Origin: Hippea sp964442345
Lineage (GTDB): Bacteria; Campylobacterota_A; Desulfurellia; Desulfurellales; Hippeaceae
Assembly: GCA_964442345.1 (NCBI GenBank)
Contig: CAYTZD010000002.1
Location: 1 to 45,431, forward strand
Length of the DNA: 45,431 nucleotides
Direction of reading: 5' to 3'
Part shown: positions 8,477 to 17,034 of the stretch, one piece after another
Layout of the letters: each line of letters opens with the position of its first letter
How positions within the stretch are numbered: the stretch's first letter is position 1
Position numbers and translations under genes: made by a program
The notes under the pieces: generated by a model
Database searches by the model: none
Seen by the model: only the letters and a program-made list of their open reading frames with translations
What the model was told of the DNA's origin: nothing

Positions 8477-9022
8477 CTATTTACTTATTCGCTCTAATAG
8501 TTCAGGATGTGCAAAGTTTGGATTTGTACTGTCGTTATGACATGATACGCAGCTTATATTTTTATGCTCCTTTTTCTCTTTCCAATACAGTTTATGGGCA
8601 TACTTGCTTGCTTCGCTCATTTTATATGCCGCAGAAGGATTCTTTATACCAGTATGACATTTAAGACAACCGCTATCGTATACATAGCTACTCATCTCGG
8701 TATATTTCTTTTCAAAATCAGGGTTTTTAAACATACCTATTTCAATTAAACCATCCTTTATACCAGTTATTCCCTTTGCAACAAGATAACCTGCCAAACT
8801 ATCGTGAGGAAGATGACAGTCCGTGCAGTGGGCTACTGAATATCCATGCTTATTATTTGAACCGTGGACGCTGATATTAAAACTTTTCACCATAGGCTTC
8901 ATTGTATGACAACTACCGCAAAACTTTGGTGTAGAAGTTTTTTCTACAACGACAGCAGTTACAAAGGATACAGCTAAACCTAAAACAAGCCCGATCAGTA
9001 AAACAACAACTACCTTTTTCAT
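8477..9022 (-). CDS. Membrane-anchored tetraheme cytochrome c, NapC/NirT/NrfH family (quinol dehydrogenase)
   Basis: A 181-residue protein with one N-terminal membrane anchor (residues 5-27) that is not obviously cleaved, then four CxxCH sites: CGSCH, CTDCH, CLKCH and CVSCH. This is the size and heme number of NrfH and of the CycX/NrfH-like partner of HAO in Campylobacterota. It would oxidise menaquinol and pass electrons to a periplasmic multiheme reductase. No nrfA is present in the window, and the octaheme HAO lies 2.4 kb away, so HAO is the most likely partner. The nap operon has its own NapGH route, so this is probably not a NapC. Its leader holds a promoter and a large hairpin; ccsBA follows with a two-base gap. 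Confidence 0.87.
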   Translation of the reverse strand: MKKVVVVLLIGLVLGLAVSFVTAVVVEKTSTPKFCGSCHTMKPMVKSFNISVHGSNNKHGYSVAHCTDCHLPHDSLAGYLVAKGITGIKDGLIEIGMFKNPDFEKKYTEMSSYVYDSGCLKCHTGIKNPSAAYKMSEASKYAHKLYWKEKKEHKNISCVSCHNDSTNPNFAHPELLERISK

Positions 9023-9067
9023 GTTTTAGACTACCCCCCTCTTCAATACAATAAAATTGTGCAAATC

Positions 9068-9116
9068 TCTTGAAGGTTGCAGGCTACTAAGTAGCCTATT
9101 GCAAGCCCCTTCAAGA
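9068..9116 (-). promoter_or_regulatory. Large three-part hairpin in the leader of the tetraheme/ccsBA mRNA
   Basis: Nested pairings: 9068-9076 with 9108-9116 (9 bp), 9077-9081 with 9100-9104 (5 bp), and 9082-9087 with 9091-9096 (6 bp, TAA loop), i.e. 20 base pairs with two three-base one-sided bulges. It lies about ten bases downstream of the predicted start and 45 bases before the ATG. No T run follows on either strand, so it is not a standard terminator; a role in mRNA stability or regulation is inference. Confidence 0.65.
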
Positions 9117-9134
9117 AGATAGATATATAATTAA

Positions 9135-9163
9135 ATTATTGCACATCTTGCAGAATAATTCAA
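9135..9163 (-). promoter_or_regulatory. Candidate sigma-70 promoter for tetraheme cytochrome-ccsBA
   Basis: On the minus strand, -35 TTGAAT (9158-9163), 17-base spacer and -10 AATAAT (9135-9140). The start near 9128 would give a leader of about 105 bases that contains the three-part hairpin. Confidence 0.65.
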
Positions 9164-9194
9164 GAAAATGTTTAATGGAATTTTTACTGCTGCA

Positions 9195-9229
9195 AGAAAA
9201 AGGCATCTCAAAAAACCAACTAATACCTT
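9195..9229 (-). terminator. Possible weak terminator of the nap operon
   Basis: On the minus strand AAGGTAT (9229-9223) can pair with ATGCCTT (9206-9200), seven pairs with one G-U, around a 16-base loop, then a short T run. It lies 66 bases after the napD stop. The stem is weak, so this is tentative. Confidence 0.3.
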
Positions 9230-9294
9230 CATTCACATATAGCTTATAAATACAACTAACATCAAAGCTTTAAGGTTAATGTTAATGGGGTATA

Positions 9295-9639
9295 TTACTT
9301 TCTCTTTATCATATCCCATGAAGATTTGATTTCTTCAGCTTTTTTATCTTTGTTTAGTTCATCTACGGTATTCTTGAGTTCTATATACTCGGACATCTTT
9401 TCAACCTCATCTTCACAATAACTCATATGCATTTGGGCATCTAAAATCATTGGCATATCCTGAATTTGGGCAAGTTTTGCCACTTCTTCTTCGCTACTTT
9501 CACCTTCTATTGTGATTATAATAATACCTTTATCCTTGTCTCCAAAATAAACATCGCAAATGCCACTTTCTTCTAAGCTTAAAAAAGCATTATCGTAATC
9601 TTCAGGTTTAACTTTAACAATAATACTTGAAATATTCAT
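9295..9639 (-). CDS. napD: NapD, chaperone for the periplasmic nitrate reductase
   Basis: A small cytoplasmic protein that binds the twin-arginine signal of NapA and holds back export until the molybdenum cofactor is inserted. The 114-residue protein has the ferredoxin-like NapD fold pattern: MNISSIIVKVKPEDYDNA (beta-alpha), GICDVYFGDKDKGIIIITIEG (beta hairpin), then an alpha helix and the closing strand with ILDAQMHMSYCEDE. A charged C-terminal tail makes it longer than E. coli NapD. It is last in the operon, six bases after napL; its ribosome site AAAGGAGTGA overlaps the napL stop. Confidence 0.88.
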   Translation of the reverse strand: MNISSIIVKVKPEDYDNAFLSLEESGICDVYFGDKDKGIIIITIEGESSEEEVAKLAQIQDMPMILDAQMHMSYCEDEVEKMSEYIELKNTVDELNKDKKAEEIKSSWDMIKRK

Positions 9640-9645
9640 AAGGTA

Positions 9646-10611
9646 TCACTCCTTTTTTTGTATAATTTTCCATAGGATAATCTCTGCTGGCGAATAGCTT
9701 ATAAGTGTATCTTTAACCAATCCCATACCTATCAACGGCATGGTATGTCCTTTTAATATTTGCGTATTTGATGCCAAATTGAAAGAGTAAACTGCTATAT
9801 CATTCTCTTCGTTTATTTGATATATTGTACAATTTTTACATAATATCGCTGCATAAGGAAGAAATTTTGTATCTATCTGGGCTCTTAGCGTTAATGTTTT
9901 ATAGTTATATATACCTATTTTTTTATCAACTGAAGCGTTAAGGATAAGATTCCCAAAAAAGGAAAGAGCCAATGTTTTGTCTTTGTTAATTCCATCTATT
10001 TTGGCTATTATTTTTCTTTTTGATACATCAAAAACCTTAACTACACCACTTTCATCTCCTATAGCTACAAGATTTTTACTTCCATTTAAAGCAAAGGTCG
10101 AAAATACATAGTTTCCAATCTGTTTTTTGTATGTAAAGCTATTTGTTTTGGTATCATAAAGAACAATTTCATCCGCAAGGGTTGCAAAAATAATCCTGTT
10201 TTTATCTAAAAATTTTGCTTTCATAAGTGTTAATTTGGTAGAAAAAACCTTTTTGAGCTTACGGCTGCTTATATCAAAAAGAAATAAAACTCTACTTTGA
10301 TTCTCTCCTTGGGTTAGGATAAGAAGTTTGTTTTTATGGATATCAAGAGAATAAATTGGCATATCTATTAAATCACCCGCAAAGTCGTGAATCTTAGGTA
10401 GTTTTAAGGTGTATATTAGAGAGTTGTTTTTAAAAGCTCTTATCTCTACAGTGCCATTTTCAAAACCTACAATAAGATAATCTTTATTAAATGCTACCTT
10501 AGATATGTAATTTTTGTATCTAAAAATTTTATACTGTGTTAACTCAAAAGAATAAGAAGCAAAACTGAAAATACATATCAAAAACAGCGCTAAAAACAGA
10601 ACCCTTTTCAT
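9646..10611 (-). CDS. napL: NapL-type beta-propeller protein of the nap operon
   Basis: A 321-residue protein with an N-terminal signal peptide (about residues 1-21) and repeated short blocks ending in patterns such as TVEIRAF, KLLILTQG, VVKVFDVSKRK and KIGIYNYKT, the look of WD40-like blades. Campylobacterota nap operons carry such a gene, NapL, between napF and napD; its function is unknown. Position and secretion signal fit that assignment. It probably acts in the periplasm. It overlaps the napF stop by four bases (ATGA), so it is translationally coupled. Confidence 0.8.
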   Translation of the reverse strand: MKRVLFLALFLICIFSFASYSFELTQYKIFRYKNYISKVAFNKDYLIVGFENGTVEIRAFKNNSLIYTLKLPKIHDFAGDLIDMPIYSLDIHKNKLLILTQGENQSRVLFLFDISSRKLKKVFSTKLTLMKAKFLDKNRIIFATLADEIVLYDTKTNSFTYKKQIGNYVFSTFALNGSKNLVAIGDESGVVKVFDVSKRKIIAKIDGINKDKTLALSFFGNLILNASVDKKIGIYNYKTLTLRAQIDTKFLPYAAILCKNCTIYQINEENDIAVYSFNLASNTQILKGHTMPLIGMGLVKDTLISYSPAEIILWKIIQKKE

Positions 10612-11090
10612 TCATAGTCCTCCATAGGTTTTACCTCGATGGCTTTTGTGGGACAAACGCTTATACATTCTCCACAGCTAACGCACTTTTCGTTAATCGT
10701 AGGATTAAACATACCCTCAAATGATATTGCATCATACTCACATACATCCTGACAACTAAAACAGACAGATTCATTATATGCTAAACAAGAAACTGGATCA
10801 ATTGTAACTTCTCCATTGATCTTCTCTCTTTTGTTTTCAACCTTTAAGACCTTACCGCACACTTTAGCACACTCATCACAAAAAGTACATCCACCACTAT
10901 TGAATTTTAGAATAGGTATACCGTCATTTATTGTAATTATCTCATTCTCACAAGCCGATACACACGGTTTCTCAGAACATTTTAAACAAAAGGAAAAATC
11001 CGCCTTATCTTTATAATAAGGCGGATGTAAATAGAACTTTTTAAAAGGTTTTATGAGTTTTCTAAAAAAATCTCTCCTTGCATACTTCAT
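10608..11090 (-). CDS. napF: NapF-like ferredoxin with multiple [4Fe-4S] clusters
   Basis: A cytoplasmic iron-sulfur protein of the nap system, 160 residues, thought to act in NapA maturation or electron supply. Cysteine groups are CLKCSEKPC, CTFCDECAKVC, CFSCQDVC and CVSCGECISVCP, the last a canonical 4Fe-4S motif; the arrangement suggests three or four clusters. The start carries a basic RRDFFRK segment resembling the NapF N-terminus rather than a clear export signal. It overlaps napB and napL by four bases each. Confidence 0.82.
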   Translation of the reverse strand: MKYARRDFFRKLIKPFKKFYLHPPYYKDKADFSFCLKCSEKPCVSACENEIITINDGIPILKFNSGGCTFCDECAKVCGKVLKVENKREKINGEVTIDPVSCLAYNESVCFSCQDVCEYDAISFEGMFNPTINEKCVSCGECISVCPTKAIEVKPMEDYE

Positions 11091-11533
11091 TTTAAAGATT
11101 CAAATTTATTCTCAATTACAGGATTGACATCTGCCTGAGGTGCATGACATTGCGTACAATTATATCTACTACCCTTTATTTTACCCTTTTCAAGATGGTC
11201 AGATGGTATAGCCGTCATCTTCATAGCCTTTGCATTTTTAGGCATATGGCAGTTCAAACATGCATTGTTTTTTATTGTGATTGGAACAAGGCCTTCTGTA
11301 GAATGCGGTATCTGAGGTGGAGCGGTTACAAAAGACTTGTTTAATGGCTTAACGCTACCTGGTACAGGTTGAGTATTATTGTATTTTATCTTTGGTATAT
11401 TTGGTGTTTTTGTTAATGGAGCTTTTCTTAATCCTCTTACATCTACAGACTTATCGTTTGTTGCATTTACTGTTTGCTGACTTACAGCTAACATAAAACC
11501 CAAAACAATTGCACCTATGGATAGTTTCCTCAT
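11087..11533 (-). CDS. napB: NapB, diheme cytochrome c subunit of periplasmic nitrate reductase
   Basis: Passes electrons from NapGH to the NapA catalytic subunit in the periplasm. The 148-residue protein has a signal peptide (about residues 1-24) and two heme sites, CLNCH and CTQCH, about 40 residues apart, as in NapB; the region before the first heme contains the family's HSTEGLVPIT stretch. It overlaps napH and napF by four bases each. Its hemes would be attached by the CcsBA encoded downstream. Confidence 0.9.
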   Translation of the reverse strand: MRKLSIGAIVLGFMLAVSQQTVNATNDKSVDVRGLRKAPLTKTPNIPKIKYNNTQPVPGSVKPLNKSFVTAPPQIPHSTEGLVPITIKNNACLNCHMPKNAKAMKMTAIPSDHLEKGKIKGSRYNCTQCHAPQADVNPVIENKFESLK

Positions 11534-12357
11534 TTTTCAACTCCTTTTACAAAATTTTTTAAATTAAATTTCAAAGCTTCATCGTAGCACACTTCAATAC
11601 ATCTGCCACAGTTTCTGCATTCTATTCCAGTTATAAATCCGCTTTTTTTGTTAACAATGTTTTCTAAAACATGGACTTCTGGACACACCTTAAAACAATT
11701 GCCGCAAGCGGTGCATTTATCTTTGTCGTGTAAAACCTTTATGAGACTTTTTGAACCTATTATAGAATATGTGGCTCCAAGTGGGCATATATAACTACAC
11801 CAGCCATTCTTCATTACAAACAGATCGAATAGGAAAATAGCTAAAATCCATGTCCATCCAAAGCCCATAGAAAAAATTACTCCTCTTGTCAATATGCCAA
11901 CAGGATTTATGTATTCAAATGCAGCTGTCCCTGTTATAGCAGACACAATAAGTATAACTAAAGCAAACCAATATTTGAATTGGTGCGGAAGCAATAGTTG
12001 TCTTTTTCCATATTCATCTATTTTTAGTTTTCTCCTAAGCCATCCGGCAAGGTCTGTTATCATATTTACCGGACAGACCCAGCTACAAAAAGCCCTTCCT
12101 GCTATTAATCCATAAAAGGCTACCACTATCAATAACCCTAATATCAAATCTGAGCTAATAACTGCACCGGCAAAAAACATCTGTATCACTGCGTATGGGT
12201 CGCTTAAGGGAATAGTATCAAACATTTTTGATGTACTTAGGCTGCCTACAAGTATATTCCATCCCCATTTATTCGCAGCAAAGAATAGGAATAAGATTGT
12301 AATTTGTATAACTCTTCTTAAAATGAGATATCTATTGCTCTTAATAAGGTTACTCAT
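11530..12357 (-). CDS. napH: NapH, membrane quinol dehydrogenase subunit with [4Fe-4S] clusters
   Basis: An integral membrane ferredoxin that takes electrons from menaquinol together with NapG. The 275-residue protein has about four membrane helices, two CxxxCP motifs typical of NapH (CSWVCP and CSYICP), and a C-terminal cytoplasmic pair of clusters (CTACGNCFKVCP and CRNCGRCIEVC). It overlaps napG by eight bases and napB by four. No NapC lies in this operon, so NapGH is the likely only electron entry to NapAB. Confidence 0.92.
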   Translation of the reverse strand: MSNLIKSNRYLILRRVIQITILFLFFAANKWGWNILVGSLSTSKMFDTIPLSDPYAVIQMFFAGAVISSDLILGLLIVVAFYGLIAGRAFCSWVCPVNMITDLAGWLRRKLKIDEYGKRQLLLPHQFKYWFALVILIVSAITGTAAFEYINPVGILTRGVIFSMGFGWTWILAIFLFDLFVMKNGWCSYICPLGATYSIIGSKSLIKVLHDKDKCTACGNCFKVCPEVHVLENIVNKKSGFITGIECRNCGRCIEVCYDEALKFNLKNFVKGVEK

Positions 12358-13165
12358 CCCATTTTACTCCGCGGTTGAGATTTTTAATCGGGTTAAGCTC
12401 GCTTCTTTTTGTTTTGGTGGTTGTTTTTGTTGAAGCCTTTTTAACCCTCTCTTGGTCTTTTTTACTCCACCCTTTAACATATCTATCGCTTACTTTACCC
12501 ATAGCAACTTCTCTTGGTAACACTTTAATTGCCGGTTTCTCTGTAACACACGCCTTTTCGCACATTCCACAGCCTGTACAGTAATCTCCATGAACAACAG
12601 GTATTCTGTAAGCATGCTTGCCTGTTCTTTTGTTTTCTTTCCACTCGATAGTGATAGCCTTATCTATTTCAGGGCATGCCCTATAACAGGCTGCGCACTG
12701 CAGTCCCCAAAATGCGATACAGGTATTGGGATCGATTACCGCTATACCCATTCTTGCGTAATCTATTGCTACCTCGCCCTTGCTGTTTTTACACTTTTCT
12801 GGTGTTAACGCACCGCTTGGGCAAGCATTCATGCAAGGAATGTCATCACACATAAAACACGGCCCTGTTCTTGCAACAAAATAGGGCGTGCCTACAGGCA
12901 CTTTATCCCCGGGGGCTCCAAGTTTTAATGTAATAACCTTTTCTCCAGATTCCATAAAAGGGTTTTTTCTATTTCTGCAAGCTTCAACACACAGGCCGCA
13001 TCTTATGCATGTTTTTATGAAATCACTCTCGTTGAGTGCTCCAGGCGGTCTTAACACCAAAGGCTTGTCTTGATTTTCTTTAACAAACCCTGTAAGCACT
13101 GCCCCACCTACTATCGAAGCTCCAAAAGCCTGAGCCATTTGAACTAAAAATTTTCTTCTGTCCAT
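12350..13165 (-). CDS. napG: NapG, periplasmic ferredoxin-type electron carrier
   Basis: Carries electrons from NapH towards NapB. The 271-residue protein starts with a twin-arginine signal (RRKFLVQMAQAFGAS) and has four [4Fe-4S] groups: CIRCGLCVEAC, CFMCDDIPCMNACP, CAACYRACP and CTGCGMCEKAC. This matches the MauM/NapG family in length and order. It follows napA by seven bases. The C-terminal tail is lysine- and threonine-rich and reaches into napH. Confidence 0.92.
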   Translation of the reverse strand: MDRRKFLVQMAQAFGASIVGGAVLTGFVKENQDKPLVLRPPGALNESDFIKTCIRCGLCVEACRNRKNPFMESGEKVITLKLGAPGDKVPVGTPYFVARTGPCFMCDDIPCMNACPSGALTPEKCKNSKGEVAIDYARMGIAVIDPNTCIAFWGLQCAACYRACPEIDKAITIEWKENKRTGKHAYRIPVVHGDYCTGCGMCEKACVTEKPAIKVLPREVAMGKVSDRYVKGWSKKDQERVKKASTKTTTKTKRSELNPIKNLNRGVKWDE

Positions 13166-13172
13166 TCTTACC

Positions 13173-15992
13173 TCAAGCTTTGTAAATTTTTACTGCACTC
13201 TTTTTGTAGTCTGTCTCTTTACTTAAAGGACATGTGGCATCCAATGTTACTTTATTTATCAATACATTCTCATCAAAGAACGGTACAAATACAGTGCCTC
13301 TTGGTGGTTTATTTCTTCCTTTTGTCTCGACTCTGGCTTTTACTTTACCTCTCCTTGATTCTATTACAACTAAGTCAAATCGCTTAAGTCCTAACTCTTT
13401 TGCATCTTTTGGGTTCATATAACAAAGCGCCTCGGGCATTGCTCTGTATAATTCAGGAACTCTCATAGTCATCGTTCCTGTATGCCAGTGTTCAAGCATT
13501 CTACCCGTGCAAAGCCAGAAGTTATATCCTTTTGTATCGTATTTTGGATCTTCGGGGTGAACCATGAATGGTCTAAAGAATATCTTTGCTTTGTTTGCAA
13601 GATGAATTTTTCCCTTGCTTGGAATAGGACCTTTTAGGTTTCCTATCTTTATAGTTTTAAGCAATGGTCCGTAAAATGCAAATTCTTCTCCCGGTTTTGC
13701 ATGCTTTCTTGCGTAAGGATCGTATTTTACATTAAATCTCCATTTTGTTTCTTTACCATTAATGACAGGCCATCTTAATCCTCTTACTTTGTGATATGTA
13801 TCAAAGTCTGCAAGGTCATGACCTTTTCCTGTGCCAAATTTTCTGTATTCTTCCCACAAGGCTTTGTGTATGAAGAATCCGTATCCCTTAAATACTTTTC
13901 CATCGCTGCCTACAACATTTCTAAAATCGCCTTCGGCTTCCGTATTTGGATGCATTTTGCCTGTTTGTGGATTTTTGGCTATTGGGTCTGGCCATGGGAA
14001 GTTTTTGCGATATTCGGGTCTATTAAATAGAACATCAAACAATGTATCATCCGGCGAATAACCCATCTCTTTGGCTTTATTTAGAACATCTGGAAGCACA
14101 GTGCCATCAGGCAGTTTATGCTCTTTCCATACCTCTTTTAGTTTAAATCTTTTTGAAAATTCTACAATTGTCCAAATGTCGGTCATAGCCTCGCCCGGCG
14201 GTACAACCTGTTGTCTCCAATGTTGAGTTCTCCTTTCTGAGTTGCCGTATGCTCCCCATTTCTCATATATCATTGCAACAGGTAGAATTAAGTCTGCAAC
14301 TCTTGCCGAGATACCAGGATATGCATCGTTAACAACTATAAAATTATCCATAGTTCTTGCTGCTTTTATCCAGTGATTTGCATTTGCTGTATTCTGCCAT
14401 GGATTGTTTACTTGAACCCAAACCCATTTAACTTTACCTGCTTCAAGCTCTCTCATTATTTTTACAAAGTGATATCCAACCTTTGGATTTAGGGTGCCTT
14501 CAGGCAATTTCCAAAGTTTTTCTGTAATTTTTCTATGTTTTGGGTTTGCAACGAGCAGGTCTGCCGGAAGTCTATGTGCAAATGTTCCGACCTCTCTTGC
14601 TGTTCCGCAAGCGCTGGGTTGACCTGTTAGTGAAAATGCTCCATTTCCGGGTTTAGACTGTTTACCAAGTAATAGATGAACCGTATAAATCATCTCATTT
14701 ACCCAACTTCCCCTTACACTTTGATTAAATCCCATCGTCCAGAAAGAAACATTCTTTCTTTTTGGATCACAATAATAATCTGCTAACTTCTTCAGCTTCA
14801 TTTTAAAGCTTTCTATTGACTCTTCAGGATCGCCCTTTGCCACTTGAGCCACATAGTCAAGATCGTATGGCTCAATAGCTTTTTTAAACTCATCAAAGGT
14901 AATCTGCCAATGTAAAAATGGACCTTTACCTTTATTGTGTTGCATCTTCATTACATCATTTTCTTTCCACTTACCTATACCGCTTAAAGCTATAGCTTCT
15001 TCTTTTGTTACAATTTTATGGGCTTCTTTTTCGACTGTATCTTTCTCTTTTGCTGTTACATAGGGAGATTTCGGGTCTCTCATTCCATATCCAATATCAG
15101 GAAAACCTGTCGCAAAAATGGTGTGTTTTTTTACAAAATCCAAATCTATAGCATTCCTTTTGATAATTTCTCTTGCCAAATAGTTCATTATGGCTAAATC
15201 TCCCATAGGACGGATAATTAATTCCATATCTGCCATATTAGAGCATCTGTTTCTGTATGTAGAGATATTTATTATTCTGTATTTGTCGGGATTTTTTAAT
15301 CTTGCATCTGAAATTCTTGACCATAAAATCGGATGCATCTCAGCCATATTTGAGCCCCAAAGGGTAACTGTATCGGTTAGTTCTATATCGTCGTAGCATC
15401 CTGCTGGCTCGTCAATACCAAAAGTCTGATAAAATCCAACCACAGCGCTTGCCATACAGTGTCTTGCATTTGGATCGATATTATTACTTCTCCATCCGCC
15501 TTTAACCAATTTTACGGCTGCATATCCTTCTTGGATTGTGTATTGCCCTGAACCAAAAACTGCAACACTTGTAGGACCATATTTGTTATAATATTTTTTA
15601 AACTGTTTCTCCATTTCATCAAAAGCTCTTTTCCAGCTTACCGGTTTGAATTTCCCGTTTTTATCATACTCACCTTTTTCGTTTACTCTTAACAACGGTT
15701 GAGTCAATCTATCTGCGCCATACATTATTTTTGCATTAAAATATCCTTTTAGACAGTTTATACCTTTATTTACAGGACACAATGGATCACCCTTAACAGC
15801 CACTATTTTATTGTTTTTAGTGGCAACCATTATTCCACATCCTACTCCGCAGAATCTACATACCGCTTTATCCCACTGCCAGTCTGATTCTGCGTTTTTA
15901 GCTTCCGATTTCTTGGCATCAGGAACAGTAATTCCAGCAGCAGTCGCTGCAGCTACAGCAGCCGCAGTTTTTAAAAAATGCCTCCTCTTCAT
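13173..15992 (-). CDS. napA: NapA, catalytic subunit of periplasmic nitrate reductase
   Basis: Reduces nitrate to nitrite in the periplasm at a Mo-bis-MGD centre. The 939-residue protein begins with a twin-arginine signal (MKRRHFLKTAAA). The cluster motif C45-x2-C48-x3-C52-x27-C80 is exactly the NapA pattern, followed by K82, the conserved lysine between cluster and cofactor. The molybdenum ligand is C179 in RHCMASAV. The C-terminal cofactor domain is complete. Ribosome site GAGGAGGT lies seven bases before the ATG. It is first in the operon napA-G-H-B-F-L-D, an order characteristic of Campylobacterota. Confidence 0.97.
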   Translation of the reverse strand: MKRRHFLKTAAAVAAATAAGITVPDAKKSEAKNAESDWQWDKAVCRFCGVGCGIMVATKNNKIVAVKGDPLCPVNKGINCLKGYFNAKIMYGADRLTQPLLRVNEKGEYDKNGKFKPVSWKRAFDEMEKQFKKYYNKYGPTSVAVFGSGQYTIQEGYAAVKLVKGGWRSNNIDPNARHCMASAVVGFYQTFGIDEPAGCYDDIELTDTVTLWGSNMAEMHPILWSRISDARLKNPDKYRIINISTYRNRCSNMADMELIIRPMGDLAIMNYLAREIIKRNAIDLDFVKKHTIFATGFPDIGYGMRDPKSPYVTAKEKDTVEKEAHKIVTKEEAIALSGIGKWKENDVMKMQHNKGKGPFLHWQITFDEFKKAIEPYDLDYVAQVAKGDPEESIESFKMKLKKLADYYCDPKRKNVSFWTMGFNQSVRGSWVNEMIYTVHLLLGKQSKPGNGAFSLTGQPSACGTAREVGTFAHRLPADLLVANPKHRKITEKLWKLPEGTLNPKVGYHFVKIMRELEAGKVKWVWVQVNNPWQNTANANHWIKAARTMDNFIVVNDAYPGISARVADLILPVAMIYEKWGAYGNSERRTQHWRQQVVPPGEAMTDIWTIVEFSKRFKLKEVWKEHKLPDGTVLPDVLNKAKEMGYSPDDTLFDVLFNRPEYRKNFPWPDPIAKNPQTGKMHPNTEAEGDFRNVVGSDGKVFKGYGFFIHKALWEEYRKFGTGKGHDLADFDTYHKVRGLRWPVINGKETKWRFNVKYDPYARKHAKPGEEFAFYGPLLKTIKIGNLKGPIPSKGKIHLANKAKIFFRPFMVHPEDPKYDTKGYNFWLCTGRMLEHWHTGTMTMRVPELYRAMPEALCYMNPKDAKELGLKRFDLVVIESRRGKVKARVETKGRNKPPRGTVFVPFFDENVLINKVTLDATCPLSKETDYKKSAVKIYKA

Positions 15993-16080
15993 AAAAACAC
16001 CTCCTCAATCTCCTTAAAAAAATAAAAACTTAGGTGCCTGCCTTCCCTTCTTATCTGTTTCTATTACTAACTTATATATG

Positions 16081-16109
16081 AATTTATAACTACTTTTATT
16101 AAATGTCAA
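16081..16109 (-). promoter_or_regulatory. Candidate sigma-70 promoter of the nap operon
   Basis: On the minus strand, a perfect -35 TTGACA (16104-16109), 17-base spacer and -10 TAAATT (16081-16086); TATAAA with a 15-base spacer overlaps it. The start would lie about 80 bases before napA. I found no FNR- or NarL-like box I could defend. Confidence 0.55.
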
Positions 16110-16215
16110 GTTTGTTTTTTACTTTTTGAGCAAATAAACTTACACCTTTAGCAATAAAAAGAACAAAAATAAGAAGAAAAACAAAAGGTGATGTCAAAGT
16201 ATGGTTAGAATTTTT

Positions 16216-16245
16216 AAAAATACCAGGTAAGCCTACCTTATTTTT
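16216..16245 (-). terminator. Terminator of the bioB-F-esterase-bioC operon
   Basis: AAAAATA (16216-16222) pairs with TATTTTT (16239-16245) and AGGTA (16225-16229) with TACCT (16234-16238), with a two-base bulge and a four-base loop. On the minus strand the stem closes with a T run, 21 bases after the bioC stop. Confidence 0.7.
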
Positions 16246-16266
16246 GGGCTGATTAGATTAATATGT

Positions 16267-17034
16267 CTATATCTGATGTCGCTTTTTGCCCCATACATAA
16301 AGGATGGAGAATGTTGTCTTTACCATTGAATCGCCTGTTGAATATAGCTTTTCGTATAATTTGCAGAATTTGATAAACTGATTTTTCCCTACCATCTTTG
16401 AATTTTTTGTATATCTTGCGCCTGTTTTTTTGTGATAGGCAAGCATATCTTTTACGCTTGGATATTTGAATACATAGGTTCTTAACTCGCTTTGGCAAAT
16501 AGCGCCGCTTTTTTCTAATATGTCTATATAAAAGTCTGCAGGCTTTAAAGGAAAGGTTGAGCCAAAACCCGTCAAATGATACAGGCTTTTCATCTCCTTA
16601 AAGGTTCCATCAACAAAGATAGAGAAATAGAAATCACCACCCACCTTTAATTTTCTTATTATATCCCTTATTGATTCCTTAGGCTTTTGTATCCATTGAA
16701 GCGTTGATGAACTAACAATCAAATCAAACATATTATCTTTAAACGGAAGGCTGTCGATGTCGCCTTTTATGTATAACAAATTATCTAAAAACTTCTCTTT
16801 TGCCGTTTTTATCATTTTTGCTGATATATCGATGGCTGTATAGCTATTGTATTGAATGTTGTTTACTATCTGCCGTGTAAATGTGCCACTTCCTATGCCA
16901 AGTTCAAGCACATTGGCGTATCTTCTTTTGTCTATCTTTTTACTTAGGTATTCGGCAACTATCTGCTGTATGCTGGCTGCTTCGTCGTATGTCTTTGAAG
17001 CTATATCAAAATATCGCGCTATTTGTGATTTCAT
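16267..17034 (-). CDS. bioC: BioC, malonyl-ACP O-methyltransferase
   Basis: Methylates malonyl-ACP so that fatty acid synthesis can build the pimeloyl chain for biotin. The 255-residue class I methyltransferase has motif I LELGIGSGTFTR, the acidic AIDIS that follows, GDIDSLPFKDNMFDLIVS and the BioC-like LQWIQKP. It is the last gene of the biotin operon; its start lies 29 bases inside the esterase gene. The pairing with the esterase supports BioC over a generic methyltransferase. Confidence 0.88.
   Translation of the reverse strand: MKSQIARYFDIASKTYDEAASIQQIVAEYLSKKIDKRRYANVLELGIGSGTFTRQIVNNIQYNSYTAIDISAKMIKTAKEKFLDNLLYIKGDIDSLPFKDNMFDLIVSSSTLQWIQKPKESIRDIIRKLKVGGDFYFSIFVDGTFKEMKSLYHLTGFGSTFPLKPADFYIDILEKSGAICQSELRTYVFKYPSVKDMLAYHKKTGARYTKNSKMVGKNQFIKFCKLYEKLYSTGDSMVKTTFSILYVWGKKRHQI

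Noticed and set aside
8477..9022. Tetraheme cytochrome as NapC of the nap system
   Set aside because: It is in a separate transcription unit with ccsBA, and the nap operon already has NapGH; a role with the octaheme reductase fits better, though NapC function is not excluded.
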